Origin: Clostridiales bacterium
GTDB taxonomy: Bacteria > Bacillota > Clostridia > Oscillospirales > Acutalibacteraceae
NCBI GenBank assembly: GCA_019416455.1
Contig: DXXG01000007.1
Span: forward strand, 310,001-374,000
Direction: 5' to 3'
Length of the DNA stretch: 64,000 bases
Part shown: piece after piece, positions 15,927-25,410 of the stretch
How the letters are laid out: the number at the start of each line of letters is the position of its first letter
How positions within the stretch are numbered: the first letter of the stretch is position 1
Program-made: the position numbers and the translations under genes
The notes under the pieces: model-generated
Databases searched by the model: none
What the model was told of the DNA's origin: nothing
The model's input: the letters and a program-made list of their open reading frames with translations, nothing else

Positions 15927-16448
15927 ATGAAACTGTATATCGTGGGGCCCGTAGCAAGTGGGAAATCCACTTTGGCCCGTCAGCTTTCCCAGCTCACTGG
16001 GACGCCCTGTTTTCACCTGGATGAGATCGTCCACGCTAAAGATCCCACTAACCCACAGGGGAACCGAAAACGTTCGGTTCAGGAACGGGACGAGCTGTTT
16101 CATGCCATCCTGGCAAAAGACAGCTACATCATGGAGGACACAGGCCGCTCCTGTTTTTTAGAGGGCATGGAGCAGGCAGACAGCGTGGTGCTGTTGGACG
16201 TCTCCCCTATCCTGCGGCGGAAACGAGTGGTGACTCGATGGCTGCGGCAGCGCCTGGGGCTGGAATCTTGCTCTTATCGCCCCAGCGTTTCCATGCTGCG
16301 GGATATGTTCCTCTGGAGCAGAAACTATGAGACTGGCGCAGACGGCACCCGAGCACGGGCAGAGCAATTCTCCCAAAAGTTGACCATTCTCCGCAGCCGG
16401 AGAGAAATAACCGCGTTTTTGCGCTCCTGCTCCCAGAAAAAGGAATGA
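15927..16448 (+). CDS. P-loop kinase of the FlaR/adenylate-kinase-like group
   Basis: The 173-residue protein starts with the Walker A motif GPVASGKST at residues 7-15 and continues with FHLDEIVH, typical of small nucleotide-kinase-like proteins often annotated as 'topology modulation protein'. The actual substrate of this group is unsettled. The ATG follows AGAGGGG. A terminator lies immediately upstream, so it needs read-through or a promoter I cannot see. Tandem repeats flank it on both sides between fakA and recG, which suggests an inserted gene. Confidence 0.78.
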   Translation: MKLYIVGPVASGKSTLARQLSQLTGTPCFHLDEIVHAKDPTNPQGNRKRSVQERDELFHAILAKDSYIMEDTGRSCFLEGMEQADSVVLLDVSPILRRKRVVTRWLRQRLGLESCSYRPSVSMLRDMFLWSRNYETGADGTRARAEQFSQKLTILRSRREITAFLRSCSQKKE

Positions 16449-16450
16449 TC

Positions 16451-16553
16451 CTTTGCCTTGCACAGAAGCAATCCCCCTCTAAAAATCTGAGGCGCGGGAG
16501 GAGCTTTCTTCCCTTCTACCGGGCTGATAACGCGATTTAAAAGTTCTTTGGTT
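16451..16553 (+). repeat. Intergenic repeat family 2, copy A
   Basis: A 103-base unit beginning CTTTGCCTTGCACAGAAG and ending AAAAGTTCTTTGGTT. It is followed without a gap by a second copy. It is unrelated to family 1. Confidence 0.8.
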
Positions 16554-16655
16554 CTTTGCCCTGCACAGAAGCAATCTCTCTCTAAAAACCTGCGGCGCGG
16601 AGGAGCTTGTTTTCCTTCCACTTAGCGAATACCGTGACTTAAAAGTTCTTTGGTT
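16554..16655 (+). repeat. Intergenic repeat family 2, copy B
   Basis: A 102-base unit, about 80% identical by eye to 16451-16553. The ends are best conserved and the middle is more variable. Confidence 0.8.
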
Positions 16656-16674
16656 CTTTCTTTCAAGAAAGAAC
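16653..16674 (+). other. Perfect hairpin at the recG ribosome site
   Basis: GTTCTTTCTT pairs perfectly with AAGAAAGAAC around a two-base turn. It ends two bases before the AAAGGAGG of recG. No T tract follows, so an mRNA stabiliser or a translational control element is likelier than a terminator. Confidence 0.5.
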
Positions 16675-16690
16675 AGAAAGGAGGCACGCC

Positions 16691-18730
16691 ATGGCATCCC
16701 TGTTTGAACGGGACATCGAGACCTTGAAGGGCGTCGGCGAAAAACGGAAAAAGCTCTTTGAGAAACTAGGCGTCCCCACAGTGGGGGATTTGCTGCGGCT
16801 GTACCCCCGCACCTACGAGGATTGGAGCCTTCACACCCTCATTCGGGAAACTACACTGAACGAAGTGGCCGTGGTGAAAGCCCAGGTACTCCACCGGCCT
16901 ACGGAAACTCGGATCCGTGGCGGCAAACTGCTATACAAGACCATCGTCACTGATGGAGACTCGGATCTGGTCCTCACTTTCTTCAACAATAAGTACATCC
17001 CCAGCCTGCTGAAGGAGGGAGAAACCTATCTGTTCCGGGGCAAGGTCACTGGTACCCTCCTGAAACGAGAAATGGTCTCCCCCGAATTCCTCCCGGAAGC
17101 CAAAGAGCTGGCTATCCAACCTGTGTACCCCGCCACAGCAGGATTGTCCTCCCGGCAGATAGCCGCGGCGGCGCAAAACGCTCTCGCCCTGCTGCCGGAG
17201 CAACTCCATGACCCGCTGCCAGACAAGTTGCGGGAACAGTATCATCTGTGTACCCTGCGGTACGCCTTGGAGACCATCCACTTCCCCAAGACCCCGGAGG
17301 AGCTGGCTACCGCCCGGTTCCGGCTGACCTTTGAGGAATTCCTGGTATTGCAGCTGGGGCTTTTGCAAATCAAAAGCGGGCGGAAGCAGGAAAATCTCCA
17401 CCCCATCCCCAACCGTTTCCCAGAGGAATTCGCGGAGCTGCTGCCCTTCTCCCTCACCGGAGCCCAGCGGCGGGCCATCACTGAGTCCGTCCAGGATATG
17501 GCGGGAGAGTCCCCCATGAACCGGCTGATCCAAGGCGACGTGGGCAGCGGCAAGACTGCCGTGGCTGCCGCCCTGTGCTGGAGCGTGATCCAAAACGGGA
17601 TGCAGGCGGCTCTCATGGCTCCCACGGAGATCTTGGCGGCTCAGCATTACCACTCTTTGAACGCCCTGCTGGAGCCTGCCCACATCACCTGCGCATTGCT
17701 CACCGGCTCCGTAAAGACGGCGGAGAAGAAAAAAATCTACCAGGCTCTCAGCGACGGACGCATCCAACTGGTCATCGGTACCCACGCTCTGATCGGGGAT
17801 AAGGTAGAATTTCAAAACCTGGGCTTGGTCATCACCGACGAACAGCACCGGTTCGGAGTGGGCCAGCGGTCTGCTCTGGCGAAAAAAGGGGCGTCCCCCC
17901 ATTTGCTGGTGATGAGCGCCACCCCCATCCCCCGTACTTTGGCCCTGATGGTCTACGGGGACTTGGACATCTCCGTGCTGGACGAGCTTCCTCCCGGCCG
18001 GCAGAAGATCGAGACATACCTGATCGACTCCGCAAAGCGGAAACGGGCCTTTGGCTACGTGCAGAAACATCTGGATCAGGGACGGCAAGGGTATCTCATC
18101 TGCCCTCTCATTGAAGAGGACGAAAGCGGTATGATGAGCGTCCTGCAATACGGGGAAACAGTGCGGGAAGCCTTCCCCAACGCCACAGTAGGGGTGCTTC
18201 ACGGGAAGATGAAACCCGCTGAGAAAGAGCAGGTCATGGAGGACTTCTCCCAGGGCAAGACCCAGCTTCTGGTATCCACCACTGTGGTGGAGGTAGGAGT
18301 GGACGTGCCCAATGCGGTGATCATGGTCATCGAGAACGCGGAACGCTACGGTCTTTCCCAGCTTCACCAGCTGCGGGGGAGAATCGGCCGGGGAAAATAT
18401 CTCTCCACCTGCATCCTCATCACCGATGCGGAAAACGAGGATACTCTCAAACGGCTGAAGCTGTTCCGGGACACCAGCGACGGCTTCAAGATCGCCGAGG
18501 CGGACTTGAAACTGCGAGGCCCGGGCGACTTTTTCGGCCAGCGGCAGCACGGCCTCCCTCAGCTGAAGATCGCCGACATGACCACCGACATGGAGGTTCT
18601 CCGTCAGGCCCAGGGCTGTGCTAAGGAATTGTTTTCCACAAAAGCCCTGGAAAAAGAGGAATACCGGGGGCTGCGGGGAGAGATCCGGCGCTTGTTCACT
18701 AAAGCAGGCGGCGAAGGTGTGGTGCTTTAG
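16691..18730 (+). CDS. recG: ATP-dependent DNA helicase RecG
   Basis: The 679-residue enzyme reverses stalled replication forks and processes branched DNA in the cytoplasm. It has the N-terminal wedge/OB domain, then helicase motif I (QGDVGSGKTAV), a DEQH box (ITDEQHRFGVGQR), SATPIPRT, and the RecG-type C-terminal motifs LHQLRGRIGRG and LKLRGPGDFFGQRQHG. Length is standard. AAAGGAGG lies six bases before ATG 16691. A terminator follows at 18780. Confidence 0.97.
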   Translation: MASLFERDIETLKGVGEKRKKLFEKLGVPTVGDLLRLYPRTYEDWSLHTLIRETTLNEVAVVKAQVLHRPTETRIRGGKLLYKTIVTDGDSDLVLTFFNNKYIPSLLKEGETYLFRGKVTGTLLKREMVSPEFLPEAKELAIQPVYPATAGLSSRQIAAAAQNALALLPEQLHDPLPDKLREQYHLCTLRYALETIHFPKTPEELATARFRLTFEEFLVLQLGLLQIKSGRKQENLHPIPNRFPEEFAELLPFSLTGAQRRAITESVQDMAGESPMNRLIQGDVGSGKTAVAAALCWSVIQNGMQAALMAPTEILAAQHYHSLNALLEPAHITCALLTGSVKTAEKKKIYQALSDGRIQLVIGTHALIGDKVEFQNLGLVITDEQHRFGVGQRSALAKKGASPHLLVMSATPIPRTLALMVYGDLDISVLDELPPGRQKIETYLIDSAKRKRAFGYVQKHLDQGRQGYLICPLIEEDESGMMSVLQYGETVREAFPNATVGVLHGKMKPAEKEQVMEDFSQGKTQLLVSTTVVEVGVDVPNAVIMVIENAERYGLSQLHQLRGRIGRGKYLSTCILITDAENEDTLKRLKLFRDTSDGFKIAEADLKLRGPGDFFGQRQHGLPQLKIADMTTDMEVLRQAQGCAKELFSTKALEKEEYRGLRGEIRRLFTKAGGEGVVL

Positions 18731-18779
18731 CACAGAACACTATATTCTCACAAATACAATCATTATTTTTATCTATATT

Positions 18780-18845
18780 GAAAAGCCCGGCAGGATGTGC
18801 TACTCTTAGGATGTAGAAGTGTCACATTCTGACCGGGCTTTCTTT
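18780..18845 (+). terminator. Terminator after recG
   Basis: AAAGCCCGG (18782-18790) pairs with CCGGGCTTT (18833-18841), followed by CTTTC. An inner stem CAGGATGTG/CACATTCTG extends it. The long loop is unusual. Confidence 0.75.
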
Positions 18846-18901
18846 CAATACGGCCCCTTGGTGCTGTGAAAGGAAGTCCCCCGCTGAGAGGAGGGAGATT
18901 T

Positions 18902-19468
18902 ATGCCAGCCCTTTGGCCCACCCCGTCCGATTGGTCCACCCAATCACGATTTCTGGATCTTAAAAATCTTTTTTCCACCCGGCGCGTCTTTCTTGTGCTG
19001 GGACTCCTGGTGCTGGTTTTGGCACTGGTGCTGGCGCTCATTTTGGTCCCGCCATACCTTCAATCCCTGGGACAGGGAACCGTGGATAACGTTCAGATGA
19101 ACATCCTGGTGGACAATCCGGGACAGCTGGACACCTCTCAGGAGTACCCCAAGACCTGGGAAGTAGAGATAGCCATGGAACAGGTAAAAAACAAATTCCA
19201 AGTGGAATTTCGCCACTGCGACCTGGAATCCCTCACCTATGACAAAGCCTATTCCGATCAGCTTCGGCCCCAGCTGACGGAGCTGTACAAGGATCAGCTT
19301 TACGGGGAAGACGTGTTTCTCATCACGGCTGCCTTCACCACCGGAGACAAGGAGGTTCCTCAGGGGCTGGAGCCCAACACCACCTACGAGGACTATCAAT
19401 GGGTGATTGGCGATGCCAAAGACGCCCATACCAACATCAGCATCGTGGATCACGGTTTTCTGCTGTAA
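18902..19468 (+). CDS. Uncharacterised single-pass membrane protein
   Basis: About 188 residues with one strong membrane helix at roughly residues 27-53 (FLVLGLLVLVLALVLALIL) and a soluble C-terminal domain of about 130 residues predicted to be outside the cell. No family is recognised. ATG 18902 is chosen because GGAGGGAG lies just upstream; the frame is open from 18866. It stands alone between two terminators and convergent to the carboxypeptidase gene. Confidence 0.7.
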   Translation: MPALWPTPSDWSTQSRFLDLKNLFSTRRVFLVLGLLVLVLALVLALILVPPYLQSLGQGTVDNVQMNILVDNPGQLDTSQEYPKTWEVEIAMEQVKNKFQVEFRHCDLESLTYDKAYSDQLRPQLTELYKDQLYGEDVFLITAAFTTGDKEVPQGLEPNTTYEDYQWVIGDAKDAHTNISIVDHGFLL

Positions 19469-19539
19469 TGCTGCCTTTCCAGGTTTCCAAAAGGGAACGA
19501 CCTGGATCCATCTCCGGAAAACTGACCTGATATAACGCG

Positions 19540-19574
19540 AAAGGGACTGCCCCACTACGGGACAGTCCCTTTTT
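19540..19574. terminator. Bidirectional terminator
   Basis: AAAGGGACTG (19540-19549) pairs with CAGTCCCTTT (19563-19572), followed by T, and has A residues on the other side. It separates convergent genes. Confidence 0.85.
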
Positions 19575-19605
19575 CATCCATGAAAAGGCCTCTTTTGAGC
19601 CGTTT

Positions 19606-21177
19606 TTACAGATCCCTATGCTTGCGCACCCGCCGCAGCTGTTTCTGCTTCCGGCGGTACAAAAAGATCAAGATCACATAGATCAGCACCAGAGCCAGAA
19701 TCACGCCCATGATGATGAGGAACCAAGGCGAAGTGAGCACCGAGCTTCCCTGACTGAGAAAAGAGAGCATCTCACTGCGGGAAACAGATTCTGCAGCCAC
19801 CAGCGGAACTGTGGCAATGGCCTCCCCCGCGTAACTCATGGTAGCCGTTCCCACCTGTTCCCCACGCTCTATGGGCGCTTGGACACTTTCCGGCACGTCG
19901 GTCTTCACAATGATGCTGGAAGCGTCTACATTCTTGGGAAGCATCACAGATACGTTTTCCCCAGCCACCAGTTGGAGCGTGTCCTGCTGCCAGGCGTATT
20001 CCAACGGCACATCTGCCAGGATATCCCCTTGAGCCGCTACGGTACGTATCTCTAGGTTCAGGAAAGCCCATCGGAACAAACTGGCGGCGTCCAGCATTTC
20101 CCCGTGCACATCACTGTCTACGGAAGGACATCCCAGACAGGCCACCACATAGGTGTAACCTTCATAAGTGGCCGACGCCACGATACAATAGCCGGCCTGG
20201 TCATGAGAACCGGTCTTGATACCCGTGGCATAACGATAATAATAAGATCCGTCCTCGGCGTAGTTGGTCAGCAGTTTGTTGGTGGTATTGGCAGTCTTTT
20301 CCTTTTCCGGATGACCTTTGGGGTAATAATTGTATGCCGTGGTGCCAGTGATCTCCGTAAACAGGGGCAGACTCATGGCGTACTTGGTAATGGTCACCAT
20401 GTCTCTGGCTGAGGAGTAATGGTTTTCATTGTGGAGCCCGTGAGGGTTAGTGAAGTGGGTATTGGTACAGCCCAGCTCCGCCGCCTTCTCGTTCATCAGC
20501 TGAACGAAATAGCTCCTGCCTGTATAATCGGTGGGATCGAACTCCTCGCTGGTTTCGGTGGAATCCGTGGAGCTGCCGCCCTCACTGGAAGAAGTATCCG
20601 TGGAAGCCGACACCGCTTCCGGATCGTCATTGGCAGCGCTCTCTCCGGAAGAAGCGCTTTCCTCCCCTGAAGAAGAACTCTCCTCTGTGGAGGAAGTTTC
20701 CTCCTGGCCGATCTGCCCGGTGGCGTAAAGCTCGTCCACATATTTGGCCAGAGTCAGGGCGGCGTTGTTGCCGGAAGGCACCATCATCAGGTAGAGCATC
20801 TGCTCTCCGGTAAAGGTGTCCCCCACATCGAAATCCGCCAAAGAACTGCCTGTGCCCACCAGCTCATCCGCAACGCTTTGAGGAATGGTGATCTCTGTGT
20901 TCTCGATATTGGGAATGTTCTCGTAGGCCACGATATAGGACATGATCTTGGTCAGAGACGCCATGGGGAGCTGCTCGTCAGCGTTCTCCGAATAGACCAC
21001 CGTGTCAGTGTCCAGATTGAGCATGAGATAAGCCTTACAATAAGGGCCGTAAGGATTGTTGTCCTTGTCGTTGTCCCATCCATAATCGAATCCCTCCGCG
21101 GAGGCGCTCACACCCCAGCTTACAGCCAGGCATACTACCGCCAGCAATGACGCGGCGATCCTTTTCAGTCGCTTCAT
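19606..21177 (-). CDS. Membrane-anchored D-alanyl-D-alanine carboxypeptidase (PBP5/DacF type)
   Basis: The 523-residue protein trims the terminal D-Ala of peptidoglycan outside the membrane. It has a signal peptide (to about residue 27), the SxxK motif S74-K77 (ASLTK), the SGN motif 135-137 and the KTG motif 321-323, then a beta-rich domain and a C-terminal membrane helix with a basic tail. Residues about 155-214 are a Ser/Glu/Thr-rich stretch inserted within the catalytic domain, just after the SGN region, which typical members lack. ATG 21177 follows AAAGGAT; the frame is open to 21348 without a better start. Confidence 0.9.
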   Translation of the reverse strand: MKRLKRIAASLLAVVCLAVSWGVSASAEGFDYGWDNDKDNNPYGPYCKAYLMLNLDTDTVVYSENADEQLPMASLTKIMSYIVAYENIPNIENTEITIPQSVADELVGTGSSLADFDVGDTFTGEQMLYLMMVPSGNNAALTLAKYVDELYATGQIGQEETSSTEESSSSGEESASSGESAANDDPEAVSASTDTSSSEGGSSTDSTETSEEFDPTDYTGRSYFVQLMNEKAAELGCTNTHFTNPHGLHNENHYSSARDMVTITKYAMSLPLFTEITGTTAYNYYPKGHPEKEKTANTTNKLLTNYAEDGSYYYRYATGIKTGSHDQAGYCIVASATYEGYTYVVACLGCPSVDSDVHGEMLDAASLFRWAFLNLEIRTVAAQGDILADVPLEYAWQQDTLQLVAGENVSVMLPKNVDASSIIVKTDVPESVQAPIERGEQVGTATMSYAGEAIATVPLVAAESVSRSEMLSFLSQGSSVLTSPWFLIIMGVILALVLIYVILIFLYRRKQKQLRRVRKHRDL

Positions 21178-21475
21178 AGATGATCCTTTCCGCCCTTTCC
21201 CTGGAAAAGGCCAAGCTGATTTTCCCGTTTCCAAATCCTTGGGGACCTGTGCCCCTACCCTTTTTCCTCTTTCTGTGTTACAATAAAACAAATGTATCCT
21301 TCCCGGCAAGGGACTGCTTTCCGTCTTTTTCGGGGAGGAACAAGGCACGCCTATGCAAGCGTGCCACCATAGTTTTCAAAGGTTTACCATAACAGTTATC
21401 CTGTTTATTTTACCTTATTTCACAGAAAAAGAAAAGCCCGTATTTCTAAATTAATTCTGACAAAGGAGACCCTTT
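21178..21475. other. Divergent control region between the carboxypeptidase and sbcD
   Basis: Nearly 300 bases without a gene. A moderate plus-strand promoter is TTTACC (21383-21388), 17 bases, TATTTT (21406-21411). Its spacer holds ATAAC-A-GTTAT, a short palindrome. No convincing minus-strand promoter was found by eye, and there is no Gram-positive LexA box (GAAC-N4-GTTC). Confidence 0.35.
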
Positions 21476-22603
21476 ATGAAGCTGCTGCACACCTCTGACT
21501 GGCATTTGGGAAGGATGCTCTACGGCCGCAGTCTGCTGGAAGATCAGCGGTGGTTCCTGGAACAGGTGTTTCTGCCCCAGGTGGAACGGGAGCGCCCTGC
21601 CTGCGTGATCCTGGCCGGAGACGTGTACGACCGGCAGATCGCCCCCACCGAGGCTATCCGTCTGTTTGACACGGTCCTCAACTCCCTGATGAACCTGGGG
21701 ACCAAGGTGTGCGTCATTGCCGGGAACCATGACGGCGCCGACCGCATGGCGCTGCTCAAAACCGCTCTCCGTCGGAATGGGGTGTACTTTGCCACGGAAC
21801 TCTCCGACGCTCTGGATCCGGTGGTTCTGGAAGAGGACGGACAAACCTTGCAGTTGTTTCTTCTCCCTTATTTCGACACCTCCCAGGCCCGGGATTTCCT
21901 GAAGGACGACTCTCTCCGAGGAGAGGGCGCCTGCGCCCAGGCCATGATCGAAAAGCTGCTGCCTTTGTTTCTCCCGGGAGCGGGCCATGTACTGGTGTCC
22001 CACTGCTTCGCGGCAGGAAGCCAGACCTCCGACTCGGAAAGCGCTCTTTTCGTGGGAGGCAGCGGCCAGGTGCCCACCTCCCTGTTCGATCCCTTTGACT
22101 ACGCTGCTTTGGGCCATCTCCATGGACCTCAGCGGGCAGGGGAAAAAGGCCGGTATTCCGGGTCTCCCCTAAAATATTCCGTAGACGAGGAACACCAGAA
22201 AATGGGGATCGTCCAACTGGAATGGACCGACACGGAGATGCTTTCAGAGTTCATCCCCTGTACTCCCCTGCGAGACGTGCGGCGGGTGGAAGGACTCTTT
22301 GAGGACCTGCTGCGGGAAGGCCAAAATACCCCCTGTCAGGATTACGTGGAACTGGTGCTCACAGACGACGCCCCGGTGATGCTGGCAGCGGAACGGCTGC
22401 GGCCTTTCTATCCCAATCTGCTCTCTGTGAGCAACCCCTGGATGGCCCAGGGCGTCACAGGAGAACGAGCCGCACGGCTGAAGGGGCAGGACGAGCTGAC
22501 GGTATTCACCTCCTTCCTCAAGGAGGTGTGCCAAACCGAAGCAGGCCCTGAGGATCTGGAATTGTTCCGGGAAGTACTGGAAAGCCTTCAGTCCCAGGGA
22601 TGA
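21476..22603 (+). CDS. sbcD: Exonuclease SbcCD subunit D
   Basis: The 375-residue nuclease subunit of SbcCD (Mre11-like) cleaves hairpins and DNA ends together with SbcC. The phosphoesterase motifs are in order: HTSDWHLGR at residues 5-13, ILAGDVYDR, AGNHDG and ALGHLHGPQ. Length fits bacterial SbcD. AAAGGAG precedes the ATG. sbcC begins 36 bases downstream in the same direction. Confidence 0.96.
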   Translation: MKLLHTSDWHLGRMLYGRSLLEDQRWFLEQVFLPQVERERPACVILAGDVYDRQIAPTEAIRLFDTVLNSLMNLGTKVCVIAGNHDGADRMALLKTALRRNGVYFATELSDALDPVVLEEDGQTLQLFLLPYFDTSQARDFLKDDSLRGEGACAQAMIEKLLPLFLPGAGHVLVSHCFAAGSQTSDSESALFVGGSGQVPTSLFDPFDYAALGHLHGPQRAGEKGRYSGSPLKYSVDEEHQKMGIVQLEWTDTEMLSEFIPCTPLRDVRRVEGLFEDLLREGQNTPCQDYVELVLTDDAPVMLAAERLRPFYPNLLSVSNPWMAQGVTGERAARLKGQDELTVFTSFLKEVCQTEAGPEDLELFREVLESLQSQG

Positions 22604-22639
22604 CCTGGCCCCATCACACGGAGAAAGGAGGACGCCGGG

Positions 22640-25384
22640 ATGCGTCCCTTGCGTTTGCTGTTACAGGCCTTCGGGCCCTATCTGGAAAAGACGGAACTGA
22701 ACCTCACCCAGTTTGACGAAACGGGACTGTTCCTCATCACCGGCCCCACAGGAGGTGGAAAGACTTCCCTGCTGGACGCCATGTGTTTTGCCCTGTACTG
22801 CAAAGCCACCGGCGGCAAACGGAGCTTCGGAGGCATGCGCTGCATGAGCGCTCCGGAAGAGCTGCCCACCCTGGTGGAGTTCGATTTCTCCCTGCAAGGA
22901 GAGACCTACCGTTTCCGCCGCAGCCAGTTCACCCACATCAACCGGAACACCAAGGTACCAGAACTGCGGGAGACCCACGAATGCTTCCGCCTGGAAAAGG
23001 GAGAGTTCCGACTTTTGGAAAGCGGCAGTGAAAGCGCTGTCCGCCGCCGGGCGGAAGAACTGCTCCACCTCACCTGCGAGCAGTTTTCCCAGGTGATCGT
23101 CCTGCCTCAGGGGGAATTCCTCCGTCTGCTGCGAGCCAATTCCAACGACAAAGGGGAAATGCTCAAAACCCTGTTTTCCGCCGGAGTGTGGCGCTCCGTG
23201 ACGGACCGTTTCCACCAGCGGGAACGGGAATTGGAGGATAAATCGAGACAGTCCTTGGCCCTGCGCAGCTCCCTGCTGCAAAAGGAAGGAGTGGAAACCA
23301 CCCAAGCGTTGGAGGAAAAGGCGGAAGCTCTTTCGCAGAAGGAAGAAGTTCTTCGAAAGGAAAGCGTCGCCGGAGCGGAAACTCTGGAAAAAGAGGAAAC
23401 ATTACTCCAAGCCGCCGAAGAATACTTCCGACGGGCCAAAGTCCGGGAGGAAGCCGACCAAGCCTTCCAGAAAGCCCAAGTCGCCTGGACAGAGCTGGAA
23501 CGTCTTGCCCCTCAACTGGAACAGAAGCGCTCCCAGGCCCAAGCGCTCCGGGAGCAGGCTGTGACTCTGGCCCAGGAAAGCGCCCAACTGAAAGAACGGC
23601 GAGAACAGCTGATCCAAGCCCAAAACGCTCAGGAGCAGGCGGCCGTCGCCCGGAAACAGGCCTTGGAGCAGCAGAACCTCCTGGAAACACTGAAACAACA
23701 GGAGGCTATTCTTTCCCAGCGCATGGAAAAGGGCAACGCCTTTTTAAAGACCTGCGAGGAGGCCGCTGCTCAGCTCCCCGCCTTGCTGGAACGACGGCAG
23801 GCCCTGGAAAAGCTGGCCGCTGCCTGGGAGGAGCTTTCCCATCGCGAAAATCGGCTCCGTGAAGGGGAAGCGGCGCTGTCCGCCAGTCGGAAAACCGCCC
23901 ATCAAAAACAACTCCTCCTGGAGACCGTGACCCAGCGACTGGAACGCCAGGAAGCTCTCCTGCGGCAGAACGCCGCCTTGGATCTTGCCCACACTTTGGA
24001 GAAGGGAAAACCCTGTCCGGTGTGCGGGTCCTTGTCCCACCCCTCCCCCGCCCAAGGACAGGAAGCCCTGTTAGACCCCCAGCAAATCGACGCCTTGCGG
24101 GAAGAAGAAAAAGCTGCCCGCAAAGCCCACACGGATGCCGCCGCTCTGGCCGGTGCCCGAGAACGGGAAGCCACTCAGGCAGCGGAAAGCGTCCGGGAGC
24201 AGCAGGTCCTCTGCCAGGAAACGGGTGCCCCCCTAGGCGGCCCCACCCGTGAGGAGACCTCCCGCCTGCTCCAAGAAGCTGCCGCAGCAACAGACACCGC
24301 TAAAAGCGCTGCCGCCCGTCTGGAAGCCGCCAAGGAAAAACTCCGGGCCCTAGGAGAAGAACGAGAGGACTGCCAGAAAAAGGAAAGCACCTTGCGAGAG
24401 CGTCTATCCGCCCTCACCGCTCAGGGAGAGGAGTTGGAACGGCGTGCCAAGGAAGCCCAAACCGCCTGCGCCGGGCTGGATCTGAACGCTCTGGAAGGGG
24501 CTATCCTCCAGAAAAAAAGAGACTATGAAGCTCGCGAAAAAAACGCCGCCCAGCTCTTGAGAGAAGCCCAGGAAGGAGACGCTCAGCGGGAGCGGGCGAA
24601 AACCGCCCTGGCAATGTCCAAGGAAACTCTGGACAAGGCAGAAGCTCAGTGGAAAGCCTGTCCTGCTCCTTGGGAAACAGCCCCGGATTTAGAACCTTTG
24701 CGGCAGCGGTGTCAGACTCTTCGTCAGGAAAATCTGGCCCGCCGGGAGGAACTTGGAAAAACTTCCAGCGCCCTTCACTCTTTAAAAACAACTCTGGAGG
24801 AGATCAAGCGCCTGGACGGAGAGTTGGGCAGTGTGGAGAGTCAGCTATCCCGGGTAGCCCGGCTGTCCAAGTCTCTCTCCGGCTCCAACCCGTTGAAGAT
24901 GCCCATCCTCCAGTACGTGCTCAGCGTGATGCTGGACGAGGTCCTGGTCAGCGCTAACCGGTTCTTCTCCACCCTCAGCCGGGGACGTTACGCTCTGCGA
25001 TTGAAAGAGGGTCCCGCCAGCCGGGGCTATGGGGGTCTGGATCTGGAAGTGCTGGACGGCAGCTCCATGCTGCCCCGCTCCATCGAGACACTTTCCGGCG
25101 GGGAACAGTTCTTGGCTTCCCTATCTTTGGCCTTCGGCCTCTCCGACGTGGTCCAGAACCACTCCGGAGCGGTGCGGCTGGACTCCCTGTTCATCGACGA
25201 GGGCTTTGGTTCCCTGGACGGGGAGACCCTGGACACCGCCATGAAAGCCCTTGCCATGCTCCAAAACAGCGGCCGGCTCATCGGAATCATTTCCCACGTG
25301 TCGGAGCTGAAAAACCGTATTCCCTGCCGGGTGGAAGTCACCCGTGACTCCGCCGGTTTTTCCCACGCAGCTATCCGGCTGTAA
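22640..25384 (+). CDS. sbcC: Exonuclease SbcCD subunit C
   Basis: The 914-residue SMC-like ATPase (Rad50-like) partners SbcD. The Walker A motif (TGPTGGGKTS) is near residue 35. A long heptad-rich coiled coil is interrupted near the centre by the zinc hook CPVC (about residue 458). The C-terminal lobe has the ABC signature LSGGEQFLASL and Walker B LFIDEGFGSLD. AAAGGAGG lies before the ATG. Family length is normal. Confidence 0.96.
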   Translation: MRPLRLLLQAFGPYLEKTELNLTQFDETGLFLITGPTGGGKTSLLDAMCFALYCKATGGKRSFGGMRCMSAPEELPTLVEFDFSLQGETYRFRRSQFTHINRNTKVPELRETHECFRLEKGEFRLLESGSESAVRRRAEELLHLTCEQFSQVIVLPQGEFLRLLRANSNDKGEMLKTLFSAGVWRSVTDRFHQRERELEDKSRQSLALRSSLLQKEGVETTQALEEKAEALSQKEEVLRKESVAGAETLEKEETLLQAAEEYFRRAKVREEADQAFQKAQVAWTELERLAPQLEQKRSQAQALREQAVTLAQESAQLKERREQLIQAQNAQEQAAVARKQALEQQNLLETLKQQEAILSQRMEKGNAFLKTCEEAAAQLPALLERRQALEKLAAAWEELSHRENRLREGEAALSASRKTAHQKQLLLETVTQRLERQEALLRQNAALDLAHTLEKGKPCPVCGSLSHPSPAQGQEALLDPQQIDALREEEKAARKAHTDAAALAGAREREATQAAESVREQQVLCQETGAPLGGPTREETSRLLQEAAAATDTAKSAAARLEAAKEKLRALGEEREDCQKKESTLRERLSALTAQGEELERRAKEAQTACAGLDLNALEGAILQKKRDYEAREKNAAQLLREAQEGDAQRERAKTALAMSKETLDKAEAQWKACPAPWETAPDLEPLRQRCQTLRQENLARREELGKTSSALHSLKTTLEEIKRLDGELGSVESQLSRVARLSKSLSGSNPLKMPILQYVLSVMLDEVLVSANRFFSTLSRGRYALRLKEGPASRGYGGLDLEVLDGSSMLPRSIETLSGGEQFLASLSLAFGLSDVVQNHSGAVRLDSLFIDEGFGSLDGETLDTAMKALAMLQNSGRLIGIISHVSELKNRIPCRVEVTRDSAGFSHAAIRL

Positions 25385-25410
25385 ATCTTCCATAGAAAGG
25401 ACGGTCACCC

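Noticed and set aside
16325..16697. Minus-strand frames with repeated peptides across the 103-base repeats
   Set aside because: The repeated peptide (KNQRTFKSRY) comes only from the DNA repeat; frames differ and lack ribosome sites.
16931..18733. A 600-codon open frame opposite recG
   Set aside because: Shadow of recG; no motif and no ribosome site.
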